A DNA stretch of 64,000 nucleotides from Thermogemmatispora carboxidivorans (GTDB lineage Bacteria; Chloroflexota; Ktedonobacteria; Ktedonobacterales; Ktedonobacteraceae): assembly GCF_000702505.1 (NCBI RefSeq), contig NZ_JNIM01000001.1, positions 2,914,001 through 2,978,000 of the forward strand. The letters are read 5' to 3'. The stretch's first letter is position 1. Every line of letters starts with the position of its first letter. A model generated the notes under the pieces. It saw only the letters and a program-made list of their open reading frames with translations, was not told the DNA's origin and made no database searches. Made by a program: the position numbers and the translations under genes. Of this stretch, positions 54,703-62,579 are shown in pieces.

Positions 54703-56709
54703 GTGATAGCTCTCTGTCATGCCTGCCACACCATGACAGAACAAGCACGCGACGCGTTGAGGTCTGTGATGGAACGCCCTTCCTGCGAACTGGCACCTGG
54801 TCCGCTCTTTCGCGTCTGGCTCTGCGGCCCCTTCTGCCTGGAACGCCGCCAGGGAAGCAGCTATGCACCCCTCCCCGTGAGCGCCTGGGGCGGCAGCGCC
54901 TACCCCCGGCAGCTCCTCAAGGCCCTGCTGTGCTGTCCTGGACGTCAGGCCCATCGCGAGCGGCTGCTGGCCTGGCTCTGGCCTGACGCCGAGGCCGAGC
55001 AGGCCGCCAGTGCCCTCCATACGGCAACCACCAAACTGCGCAAAGTGCTCCAGCTCCCTGAAAGGTCCAGCCTGCTGGAAAGCCTGAACGAGGGCAAAGG
55101 GTATCGACTGCCCGGGCAAGCTGTGCTCTGGGTCGACGCGGAGGCGGCGCTCCAGCTGCTCCAGCAGGCGGAAGCGTCTCAGCGAAGCGGCGACCGCACC
55201 GCCGCTGCACGGCAGTTGGAGGAAGCCGTGCGCTATTGGCGGCGAGGAACGTTTCTGGAGGGGGAGGAAGGAGAGTGGGTGCTGGCACGCCGCGCGACGC
55301 AGGAGCGCGCCTTCTACCGGGCGCGCTGGTGGCTCAGCGAGCTGTATGAGCAGCAGGGCAAATGGCCCGAAGCTGAAGCGGTGCTCACCGAGCTGTGGGA
55401 AGAAGACCCGACGGATGGGGAGGTCGTGGTCCGGCTGGTGGCAGGGCTGCAACGCCAGGGGAGACGGCAGGAGGCCAGGCGCTGCTCTCGGCAGTGGAGG
55501 GAGTTGCTTGCCCGTTGCGGGGAGCCGCTCGATGAGCAGAGCGCGCAGGCGATCGAGCAGTTGCTGCAGGCGTCTGAGCCGACGGCAGGTCAGCCGTCGC
55601 CAGGTCCAAGAGCAGCAGACCCCCTGGCAGGCTTCCTTTCCGGCTCTGCTCAGGGTATACTAGAAGTGAATACCCTGCATTGGAGTACTGCTACGGATCG
55701 TCAACGTCGTCAACTGCTTCAGACAACGCTGGAAGGCCTGGGCCTGCTAGCTCTCCCTGGGATTGGTTCGACTTCTCTCTTCGAGGAACACGTTCATGCT
55801 CTCAATGAAGAACTGTTCCAGGTCTTGGACAGCATGCTTCAAAAGGCGTGGTCGCTCTTCTATTACCACATGGCCTCGACCAATCTCCAGCCCATTGTCC
55901 AGGGCCTTCTGCAAGCCGGGCAGCTCTTACTGCAGCAGGCCCGCTCCAACATCCTTCGGCAACGTGCCAGCGCCTTTCTGAGCGGTGTTTTTCTGCTCAC
56001 GGGCAGGATTGCCCTGGATCAAACAGGTGTTTCCTTGGCTGTCCACGCTTATCAGGAGGCGCTTTCCTACGCTCGTGATGCAACATCTGCTCCACTCGAA
56101 AGTTTGGTCGTTGCCCGGATCGGTGGCGATCTGCACGAGCATCATCCCCAAAAGGCCCTCTCACTCCTGAGTGAAGCGCGTCGCCTCTATTCCTCCACGT
56201 CTGCCCAGCTTGATCAGAAGCTGCATGCCTGGATCGCTCTTCACGAGGCAGAAGCATATGCCAGGCTGCAGCAGAAACAACGTTGCCTTACCGCTCTGGG
56301 CCAGGCAGAAAGCCTGGATCTGCACGAGGCTGCTGATCCTTTCTGGACTGCTGTCGACCCGGCATTACTCTGGGGCTTTAAGGGTGCCTGCTTGCTCACG
56401 CTTGACGAGCCAGCACTGGCAGCAGAGGCGCTAGAACGCGCGAAGCAGCTCGCCGCCCCTTCAAGGCGACAACAGGCGATTTTCTCCATAGATCTCGCGT
56501 TGGCTCGCGCGTACCAGGGAGAGATCGATATGGCTTGCGCGGCAGGAGAGGAAGCACTCCTGCTGCTTCTGGAAACCCGTTCTTCTCGCGGTCTCATACG
56601 ACTGCAGCAGTTATTACCTGTCTTGAGCCATTGGTCTGGAGAAGCGTGTGTCCAGCGTTGGTGGAGCACGTGGCGAGAGGGAGCCGCTCTTCTCGGTCAC
56701 CTGGGCTAG
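54703..56709 (+). CDS. BTAD-type transcriptional activator, copy 2
   Basis: 668 residues from the GTG at 54703 (GAGGT five bases upstream); the ATG at 54769 is an alternative. From residue 30 it parallels copy 1: FRVWLCGPFCLERRQG, then LHTATTKLRKVLQLPE, GKGYRLPGQAVLWVDAEAAL and the activation domain with AVRYWRRGTFLEGEEG. The C-terminal 350 residues are helical repeats with little resemblance to copy 1, so the two probably answer different signals while binding similar sites. It is followed 28 bases later by a canonical SDR and then the flavoprotein, probably one operon. Confidence 0.88.
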   Translation: MIALCHACHTMTEQARDALRSVMERPSCELAPGPLFRVWLCGPFCLERRQGSSYAPLPVSAWGGSAYPRQLLKALLCCPGRQAHRERLLAWLWPDAEAEQAASALHTATTKLRKVLQLPERSSLLESLNEGKGYRLPGQAVLWVDAEAALQLLQQAEASQRSGDRTAAARQLEEAVRYWRRGTFLEGEEGEWVLARRATQERAFYRARWWLSELYEQQGKWPEAEAVLTELWEEDPTDGEVVVRLVAGLQRQGRRQEARRCSRQWRELLARCGEPLDEQSAQAIEQLLQASEPTAGQPSPGPRAADPLAGFLSGSAQGILEVNTLHWSTATDRQRRQLLQTTLEGLGLLALPGIGSTSLFEEHVHALNEELFQVLDSMLQKAWSLFYYHMASTNLQPIVQGLLQAGQLLLQQARSNILRQRASAFLSGVFLLTGRIALDQTGVSLAVHAYQEALSYARDATSAPLESLVVARIGGDLHEHHPQKALSLLSEARRLYSSTSAQLDQKLHAWIALHEAEAYARLQQKQRCLTALGQAESLDLHEAADPFWTAVDPALLWGFKGACLLTLDEPALAAEALERAKQLAAPSRRQQAIFSIDLALARAYQGEIDMACAAGEEALLLLLETRSSRGLIRLQQLLPVLSHWSGEACVQRWWSTWREGAALLGHLG

Positions 56710-56737
56710 CCAGATCAAGACAGAGGAGGGGAGATCC

Positions 56738-57532
56738 ATGAACCTGGGCTTAACAGGGAAAGGGGTCCTCATCACGGGAAGCAGTCGAGGGATCGGGCGC
56801 GCCTGTGCCCTGGCCTTTGCCCAGGAAGGAGCACATGTCGCTTGCTGTGCGCGGGGAGAGCCGGATTTGCGGCGCACGCTTGAGGAATTGCGTTCCTATC
56901 CCATTCGCGCCTTCGGCCAGGTGGCCGATGTGACCCGCCTCGATGAGGTGGAGCACTTTGTCCAGGCCAGCGTCGCAGCCCTGGGGCGGCTGGACTGTGT
57001 CGTTTGCAATGTCGGCGGATCAGGAGGCAAAGGGCTGCTCCATTCCCGCGATGAAGAATGGCTGGCCACCCTTGATGTGAACCTCTTGCATGCGGTCCGG
57101 GTGATTCGGGCAGCCGTTCCTGCCCTGCAGCAGCAGCCAGAGAGTGCCATCGTGATAATCTCCTCGATCTCAGGAAGGAAGCCCTCTCCATCCGTGCAGT
57201 ATGGCACAGCCAAGGCAGCAGAGGTCTTTCTCAGTCAGGCGCTGGCGCTGGAACTGGCGCCCTTGCGCATTCGTGTCAATACCATTTGCCCCGGGTCGAT
57301 CCTGTTCGCCGGAGGAGGCTGGGAACGCTTTCAAGCACGTCATCCCGAAGCGTTCGCGCGCTTCGTGCAAGAGGAGTTCCCGTTTGGGCGACTCGGTACG
57401 CCCGAGGAGGTGGCTCGCGTCGTGGTGTTTGTGGCATCTCCAGCAGCGAGTTGGATCAATGGGGCAGTGATTGCTGTCGATGGCGGTCAGCAGCAGCCTT
57501 CGGCGTTCCAGCGCGGCCCGGTGTGGCGCTAG
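56738..57532 (+). CDS. SDR-family oxidoreductase (FabG-like)
   Basis: 264 residues from the ATG at 56738 (GAGGAGGGGAG upstream). The NAD(P) site is GVLITGSSRGIGRACALAFA, the central VCNVGGSGG, the Ser in IIISSISGR and the catalytic YGTAKAA are present, and the C-terminal ICPGSILFAGGGW is intact. It should be an active dehydrogenase or reductase; substrate unknown. It lies between the second BTAD gene and the flavoprotein gene on the same strand with short gaps. Confidence 0.92.
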   Translation: MNLGLTGKGVLITGSSRGIGRACALAFAQEGAHVACCARGEPDLRRTLEELRSYPIRAFGQVADVTRLDEVEHFVQASVAALGRLDCVVCNVGGSGGKGLLHSRDEEWLATLDVNLLHAVRVIRAAVPALQQQPESAIVIISSISGRKPSPSVQYGTAKAAEVFLSQALALELAPLRIRVNTICPGSILFAGGGWERFQARHPEAFARFVQEEFPFGRLGTPEEVARVVVFVASPAASWINGAVIAVDGGQQQPSAFQRGPVWR

Positions 57533-57546
57533 AGAGGAGGCTGAAG

Positions 57547-58131
57547 ATGGATGCGCAGCAGTGGGGGGTTCTCTACATTATCTCTTGTGCGAGTGGAGCG
57601 GCTGAGCATGTGCCTGATCTGGTCCGTGCTGCCCAGGCAGCAGGATGGACCGTCTGCGTCATTGTGACCCCTCATGCGGTGAAGTTCGTCAATCGTCCCC
57701 TCCTGGAGCAGCTGACCGGCTATCCTGTCCGCAGCGAGTACAAGCACCCAGAGGAACCAGATGTCTTGCCGCGTGCTGATGCCATCATCGTCTTTCCTGC
57801 CACCTTCAACACGGTGAATAAATGGGTCCTTGGCATCAGTGATACGTTAGCGCTCGGACTGCTCTGCGAATATACTGGATTACAGATGCCCATTGTGGCA
57901 GTGCCTTGCGTGCGAACGCACTCCGGGCTAGACACGCATCCGGCTTTCCCGCAGAGCCTGGAGCGGCTACGCTCCTACGGGGTCGAGGTGCTCTACGAAC
58001 CCGAGACCTACCCTCCCAAGAATGAGGTTCCGCCACCCGTCATCCTGCAGCGTCTGGAGCAGGTCCTGGCTGCCAGACGTGCTCGCCCAGGTCCAGGAGC
58101 TGCAACAGATCAAGGGCATGGTGCTCACTAG
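57547..58131 (+). CDS. HFCD-family flavoprotein (EpiD/Dfp-like)
   Basis: 194 residues from the ATG at 57547 (GAGAGGAGG upstream). It has the homo-oligomeric flavin Cys-decarboxylase fold: opening VLYIISCASGAAEHVPDLVR, the His of the active site in YKHPEEPDV, and VFPATFNTVNKWVLGISDTL corresponding to the PASANT FMN-binding motif (here PATFNT). Such proteins bind FMN and either decarboxylate cysteine residues (phosphopantothenoylcysteine, or RiPP C-terminal Cys as in EpiD) or act as phenolic-acid decarboxylase partners. It is followed by the Cys-pair peptide gene 440 bases later; a link is tempting but unproven. Confidence 0.85.
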   Translation: MDAQQWGVLYIISCASGAAEHVPDLVRAAQAAGWTVCVIVTPHAVKFVNRPLLEQLTGYPVRSEYKHPEEPDVLPRADAIIVFPATFNTVNKWVLGISDTLALGLLCEYTGLQMPIVAVPCVRTHSGLDTHPAFPQSLERLRSYGVEVLYEPETYPPKNEVPPPVILQRLEQVLAARRARPGPGAATDQGHGAH

Positions 58132-58574
58132 CCGGCAATCGGTGCGAGAGAGTGGCTGCTCCAGGTCCTCCCTTCGGTTCCTGTCCTTGTCTTTGCTTCC
58201 CCTGCCCTGCAGAGGCCCGCTTTTTTCGGCGCTCAGCACGAGGCGCGTGCGCCTCTGCCCTCTCTGCTTCTCCTGTGCACGAGCGAGGCCCCGGTCGCAA
58301 GCTGAGCCAGCAGCCTCTCCCTCTGACCAGTGCGGCCCTCCGTCCCTGGCGGAGTGGGGGATCTGAGCGTGCGCCACTCTCCCTCTCTCTCCCTCCACTC
58401 TCTCATGGATCGCACAGGATTCTCCCCTGCTTCGCACACTCCTGGTGGTAGGCTTTCGAAGGAACGGATGATCACATGGGGCTCACGAGGATCTGTGGAT
58501 CAAATTCCCCAAGGGATCAAGACCCCGATCGAGAGAGAGGACAACAGGCCACCCAGAGAAAGGAGTGCGAGCCA
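58132..58574. other. Gap before the second peptide cassette
   Basis: About 440 bases without a supported gene. It should hold the promoter of the peptide operon; I could not place one with confidence. An AAAGGAG site near 58558 serves the peptide at 58575. Confidence 0.4.
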
Positions 58575-58790
58575 ATGGCGACCTTCCCGCAGCCACAGAC
58601 TGACGTACAGACGCTGACCCCGTCTTCCTGCTCTCGCTGCCGCCGGCGGCAGGCCCAGGCCGAGACGGCTGCCCTGCCCGACCGGGCACCAGCCCCCTCC
58701 CTGGTTCCAGACAACAGGCAGGGTGCTTCTATCATACCGTCCGCTCATGCTGATGAGAAGCCGTCTATGTCTCAACGAAGGGAGCACTGA
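58575..58790 (+). CDS. Small Cys-pair peptide, copy 2
   Basis: 71 residues, with AAAGGAG about ten bases upstream of the ATG. Residues 9-29 (TDVQTLTPSSCSRCRRRQAQ) are conserved with copy 1 at 54287, and outside that block the two differ, so the block is what matters. The stop (TGA) is followed after one base by the ATG of the Arg-rich peptide. It leads an operon with a SAM methyltransferase and three unknown proteins. Confidence 0.68.
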   Translation: MATFPQPQTDVQTLTPSSCSRCRRRQAQAETAALPDRAPAPSLVPDNRQGASIIPSAHADEKPSMSQRREH

Positions 58791-58791
58791 C

Positions 58792-59073
58792 ATGGCTTTC
58801 TTGCGTCACCTGTTGGGCCGGCGCCGCGCACAGGCCCGCGCCGCCTCGTCTCCCGTCCCCGCCGAGACCACAGCGGCAGCGGCGCTATCGATTGAGACAA
58901 GAGAAAGGAGGATCATGATGGCAACCGCCGTGCAACCCGTGTTCTTCGTCCCTGGCGAGCCGGGACAGCCTCGGGTCGTCCAGTCTGTTGCTGCCCAACC
59001 TTCCTGCCTGCCTGCGCCGGCGATGGCTCCCTCTGGCAGTGCACGAGTGCCAACAGCTCCTGCAGGGAGGTGA
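58792..59073 (+). CDS. Arg-rich peptide, copy 2
   Basis: 93 residues. Residues 1-33 (MAFLRHLLGRRRAQARAASS and on) match copy 1 at 54510. A second AAAGGAGG plus ATGATG lies inside the gene in the same frame (58904-58920), so a shorter product beginning MMATAVQPVFFVPGEP may also be made. The short hydrophobic-basic start could be membrane-interacting. No family recognised. The stop is five bases before the methyltransferase ATG. Confidence 0.6.
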   Translation: MAFLRHLLGRRRAQARAASSPVPAETTAAAALSIETRERRIMMATAVQPVFFVPGEPGQPRVVQSVAAQPSCLPAPAMAPSGSARVPTAPAGR

Positions 59074-59078
59074 GGCTC

Positions 59079-59864
59079 ATGCCCTGGTGGTGGCGCGCTC
59101 GCCGATCGGAAGCCGATCTGCTGTCAGCTTCCCTCGCCGCGGACAGGGAAATGGCCACCGTGGCTGTCGATGCCGCCGGACGGAGACGAGTAAAGGACAT
59201 TCCCTTCCTAGACGTGGGTACGGGCACAGGCCGCTGGGCGATGGAGGTCGCCGAGGCCTTCCCCCGCTGCCAGGTCACCGGCTTCGATCGCGAGCCGCCT
59301 CGCTCCTCGCAACCTCTGCCCCCCAGCGTGCACTTCGTGCAAGGGGACCTGCTGCAGGGGCTGCCCTTCCCCAACCAGTCCTTCGGCTATGTCCATCAGC
59401 GCCTCCTGGTTGCGGGCATTCCCCTGCAGCAGTGGCCTGCCGTGCTGGGAGAGCTGCTGCGGGTCACCCGCCGCGGTGGCTGGATCGAGCTGGTCGAACT
59501 GGGGCTGGGCCTCTGGCCCCAGGGGCCATGCTTACAGCAGGTGGTGGCGTGGTGGCAGCAGTTGAGCGCCGCCCGGGGCATGGATGCCAGCCAACTCTTC
59601 CTGCTGGGCCGCTGGCTACGCGAGGCCGGTGCTGTCCAGGTCGAGCAGCGTACCCTCTGGCTGCCGGTGGGCCGCTGGGGAGGACGGCTGGGCCAGCTCC
59701 TGGCTCAGGACCTGCTGGCGGCGGCTCGGACCCTCGAAGCGCCGGTTGAAGGGCTGGGCGTGCCCGTGGCTCGCTTTCACGAGGTCTTGGAGGGCCTGGC
59801 ACGCGAGTGGGAGGAGGGCCAGGTGACCTACGAGGTCTACGCTGCCTGGGGGAGCAAGCCATGA
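59079..59864 (+). CDS. SAM-dependent methyltransferase of the peptide operon
   Basis: 261 residues from the ATG at 59079 (GGGAGG eight bases upstream). It is a class I methyltransferase: motif I FLDVGTGTGRWAMEVAEAFP (residues 43-62), the acidic residue after strand 2 in VTGFDREPP, and ELLRVTRRGGWIELVELGLG as motif III. The N-terminal WWWRARRS recalls the Trp/Arg-rich starts of membrane-associated enzymes. It belongs to the broad UbiE/Methyltransf_25-like group, with unknown substrate. The position after two peptide genes and the ATGA overlap with the next gene suggest it modifies an operon product. Confidence 0.87.
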   Translation: MPWWWRARRSEADLLSASLAADREMATVAVDAAGRRRVKDIPFLDVGTGTGRWAMEVAEAFPRCQVTGFDREPPRSSQPLPPSVHFVQGDLLQGLPFPNQSFGYVHQRLLVAGIPLQQWPAVLGELLRVTRRGGWIELVELGLGLWPQGPCLQQVVAWWQQLSAARGMDASQLFLLGRWLREAGAVQVEQRTLWLPVGRWGGRLGQLLAQDLLAAARTLEAPVEGLGVPVARFHEVLEGLAREWEEGQVTYEVYAAWGSKP

Positions 59865-60391
59865 ACCACACTCGACGCCGCGCGCGAGGGCGCCTGCTGG
59901 CGGGGACGGCCCCGCTGCCGCTGATCCCCCGCTCGGAATGGGGACGGGCCGCCCTCCTGCTGGGCGATGTCTCACGGCTGCTGGTGCCCCTGCTCTCGGC
60001 TGCCGGGCAGCAGTCCTGGCTGACCTGGCTGCAGACCTGCCGGACCCAGGGACCCGCGGAAGCGCTGCTGCTGCCGATCCGTCTGGGGGACCCAGAGGAA
60101 ACGAACCTGCTATCAGTCCTGCAGCAGCTCGAACTGGCGCACGCCCTCCTCCAAGCGCGCTGTCGCGAAGCCGAAGACCTGGGGAGCGACTGGCTGCTGC
60201 TGGATGAGCTGGAAGCCCGTGAGCTGCGCTGGCTGCTGGGGCTGGTGGAACGCTTTCTGCGCCGCTTCCTGCGGCGGCCCCGCGCCTCGCTCTCGGACCA
60301 GACCCTGGCGCAGTTGCGCCAGGGTCCCCCACTCCTGCGGCGCCTGGGGCGGGCGGTGCGCTTCCAGCCCCGACGCGAGGGGCTGAATTGA
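59861..60391 (+). CDS. Unrecognised helical protein of the peptide operon
   Basis: 176 residues, ATG overlapping the methyltransferase stop. It begins with a basic segment (MNHTRRRARGR), is rich in Leu/Arg/Glu helices and ends with a conserved block LLGLVERFLRRFLRRP and LAQLRQGPPLLRRLGRAVRF. The same C-terminal block survives as a truncated relic at 4328-4560. Function unknown; it could be a scaffold or docking protein. Confidence 0.75.
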   Translation: MNHTRRRARGRLLAGTAPLPLIPRSEWGRAALLLGDVSRLLVPLLSAAGQQSWLTWLQTCRTQGPAEALLLPIRLGDPEETNLLSVLQQLELAHALLQARCREAEDLGSDWLLLDELEARELRWLLGLVERFLRRFLRRPRASLSDQTLAQLRQGPPLLRRLGRAVRFQPRREGLN

Positions 60392-60479
60392 TGAACACGC
60401 GGCGTGACTCACCGCTTCCTCTTTGTGCCGCTTGCCTCTCTCTCGAGAGCATTCTGGAAGAAAGGAGATTCTCAGTGTC

Positions 60480-60734
60480 ATGAGTCAGACGGTGCTGGCG
60501 GTGCAGTTCCCCGAGGAGAGCCCCGCCGAAGCCGGCGCTATCAGCTGCGAAGTGATTCTCGAAGCCTGGCAAGCCATCGAGCAGGCCCTCATTCAGCTCG
60601 AGCACCTGTCGCCGGCGCAAGCCTGGCAGGTGCTGCTGGCCCCGTACGGCCTGCAGGTCGTGGGGGCCGAGGGGAGGGCCGACGGGCCGGCTGCTGTGCC
60701 TGCCGAGCCAGCCTCTGCGGGAGGGGTCCGATGA
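60480..60734 (+). CDS. Unrecognised small protein of the peptide operon
   Basis: 84 residues with AAAGGAG upstream. MSQTVLAVQFPEE opens it and EAWQAIEQALIQLEHL with AWQVLLAPYGLQV is the conserved core, shared with the protein at 3685-4239. The stop overlaps the next start as ATGA. The compact helical core with a short N-terminal strand suggests a small binding domain. No function known. Confidence 0.75.
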   Translation: MSQTVLAVQFPEESPAEAGAISCEVILEAWQAIEQALIQLEHLSPAQAWQVLLAPYGLQVVGAEGRADGPAAVPAEPASAGGVR

Positions 60735-61390
60735 CGCCCTCCGCCAGCCCTCCGCCGGCGCCGTCGTTCGTCCCTGCCGCCGACTCCCGGAGCGGCGCCT
60801 GCGCCGCCCCGGGCCCTGGAGCAGGCCCAGGAGGAGCCTGTATGACCCAGACCGACTTTCCAGGACCCCTGGACCCGACGCTGCGCCCGCAGCTGGAGGC
60901 GCTCTTGCAGGCCATCCGGCAGCACCTGGCATCGGCTCTCCCGCCCTGCTGGCTGCTCGTGCCCGCGACGCAGCTGAGCGCCCTGCGGCAGACCCTGGCC
61001 CAGGGTTGCCTGCAGACAGGCCTGCCCTGGCTCTGGCTCCCCGTCGTTCCGATCACGCCGGCCGCCGCCCCGCACGAGGTGGCCCCGCTCCTCGAGGAGG
61101 GCGAGCGCTGCTCCTCTCCAGAGGAGGCGGCGGCCACCTGGCCGGCGCTCTGGCGGCTCCTGCTGGGCGCCGGGCCGCTCGTCGTCGTCCTGGTGCTGGC
61201 CCGCCCCGACCCGGCCCTGGTGGGGCCCGCGCTCCTGTCGCTCCTGCGCGTGCTCTCGGGGCCCGGTCGGCTGCTGGTGCTGGTCCAGCCGCAGCAGGAC
61301 CCGCCAGCCAGGCGCGTGCATCCGCTGGCAGCACTGGTTCATCACCATCAGGAGGAGAGCGGTGAGCCTGGGGCAATGGGTCTGGCCTGA
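60731..61390 (+). CDS. Unrecognised P-loop-like or ATPase-associated protein of the peptide operon
   Basis: 219 residues if started at the ATG at 60731 (overlapping the previous stop). An ATG at 60842 with AGGAGGAG upstream is an equally good start and would remove a low-complexity Pro/Ala lead. The body has CWLLVPATQLSALRQTLAQG, PWLWLPVVPITPAAAP, PLVVVLVLARPDPALVGPAL and GPGRLLVLVQPQQDPP, an alternating strand-helix pattern like an NTPase core, though no Walker A is visible. It overlaps the following broken ATPase start. Confidence 0.65.
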   Translation: MTPSASPPPAPSFVPAADSRSGACAAPGPGAGPGGACMTQTDFPGPLDPTLRPQLEALLQAIRQHLASALPPCWLLVPATQLSALRQTLAQGCLQTGLPWLWLPVVPITPAAAPHEVAPLLEEGERCSSPEEAAATWPALWRLLLGAGPLVVVLVLARPDPALVGPALLSLLRVLSGPGRLLVLVQPQQDPPARRVHPLAALVHHHQEESGEPGAMGLA

Positions 61391-61490
61391 GCCCTTCATC
61401 GGGCGAGAGCACGCATTCACGCTTTTCACCGCCTGGCTCGGGGAGCTGCGCCGCGAGGCCCCGTGGATCCTCTTCGTCTTAACCTTGTAG
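61362..61490 (+). pseudogene. Truncated start of an AAA-type ATPase
   Basis: 42 codons from a GTG (AGGAGAG upstream): EPFIGREHAFTLFTAWLGEL then REAPWILFVLTL and a stop. The GRE-x-E-x-x-L lead and the hydrophobic strand before a P-loop are how STAND/AAA_16 ATPases begin, but the stop falls just where the Walker A should follow. Nothing downstream continues it. It seems a deletion removed the rest. Confidence 0.55.
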
Positions 61491-61555
61491 GCCTCCCATG
61501 TCCTGCAAGACATGCTGCCCACCCCGGCGCACTCCAGGAAAGGAAGGTGAGCTAG

Positions 61556-62263
61556 CTAGGGATAAATCACCGTGGAGCGGCGACTGACGGCAAACTGCTC
61601 GTGCCGTTCAAGGAAGTCACTTACCACTTCGGTGAAGGCCTCAGGCCGATCATCGGTGAGCGCGTGCGCTGCATCGTAGATCAGCACAAAGTGGCAGTTG
61701 GGAAGCAGCGACTTGTAGATGCGGCCCATCTCCGGCGGAATGACACCATCATGTGTGCCGAACAAGACGAGTACCGGCACCGAGAGGGCCTTGAGCCGTT
61801 CCTCAAAAGCGTGATCGCGGTTTGGCCCTATCAGCCGCATGACCATTGGCCATGTCCTGGCCTGGACCTCCGGGTCGGGAGTTGGAGCCGAGGCAAAACG
61901 TTCGGGGTGGGCATGGAAAGCGCGCATCAAGGCTTCGGGATCGTCCACTGCTGGAGGCGCAGCCTCGTCTGGACGAATAGCGGCCGGAGCTTCCAGAACC
62001 AGAGCCTGCACGCGCTCGGGAGCTTGTAACGCCAGGGTTAAGGCCGTCTTGCCTCCAAATGAGGTACCCCAGAGATTGAAGGTATCGATGCCGAGATTGG
62101 TAATAGCTCGCCCCATGGTGGCAGCTAATTCGTCCATCGTTTCCTGGTTGTTCGGAGCCGAGTGCCCAAAACCAGGCATCTCAAAAGCGATCAGCCGGTT
62201 GGTCAGGCTCAGCAAATAATGGGCAGGGGAGAGGAAGAGTCCTCCTGCGCTGTGCAGGTGCAC
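61556..62263 (-). CDS. Alpha/beta hydrolase, 5' end uncertain
   Basis: 235 residues by the GTG start at 62263, but homology continues upstream in frame (FRIRYLEAGQGTPLVHLHSA, to about 62310) without an ATG, so the gene is either started further up at an unusual codon or truncated. It has the nucleophile elbow LWGTSFGGK, the acid in VLFGTHDG and the His in YDAAHALTDD, and the FEMPGFGHS oxyanion region. These make a complete catalytic triad. Substrate unknown; esterase or C-C hydrolase are options. Confidence 0.8.
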   Translation of the reverse strand: MHLHSAGGLFLSPAHYLLSLTNRLIAFEMPGFGHSAPNNQETMDELAATMGRAITNLGIDTFNLWGTSFGGKTALTLALQAPERVQALVLEAPAAIRPDEAAPPAVDDPEALMRAFHAHPERFASAPTPDPEVQARTWPMVMRLIGPNRDHAFEERLKALSVPVLVLFGTHDGVIPPEMGRIYKSLLPNCHFVLIYDAAHALTDDRPEAFTEVVSDFLERHEQFAVSRRSTVIYP

Positions 62264-62579
62264 CAGGGGAGTGCCCTGACCCGCTTCCAGGTAGCGGATG
62301 CGGAAGCCATCTGCACTGCTCTCTTCCTGGGAACAGATCGCCCTCCGGGATCTCCTGACCAGGCGTCGGCTGAGAGGGGAAAGCGGTTGACTGACTCCCT
62401 GCCAGGAACGTGCAGACAGCGATCGTGTGTCTGCGGACAGACTCTCCTGGGTGTTCCAGCACGGAGCGCAAATCGCACACGCTCAGGATCACACCTGCAC
62501 TGCAGCCTGTCTTTGCGCACTGCCTGCAGTGCAGGGTGTGCCTTGGCCTGCCCCCGTTCTTCCCTCCCCAGCGGGCTGC

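Noticed and set aside
54641..54986. Continuation of the Arg-rich peptide frame into the second BTAD gene
   Set aside because: Similarity to copy 2 ends at residue 36, and the overlap with the well-supported BTAD gene is nearly 300 bases.
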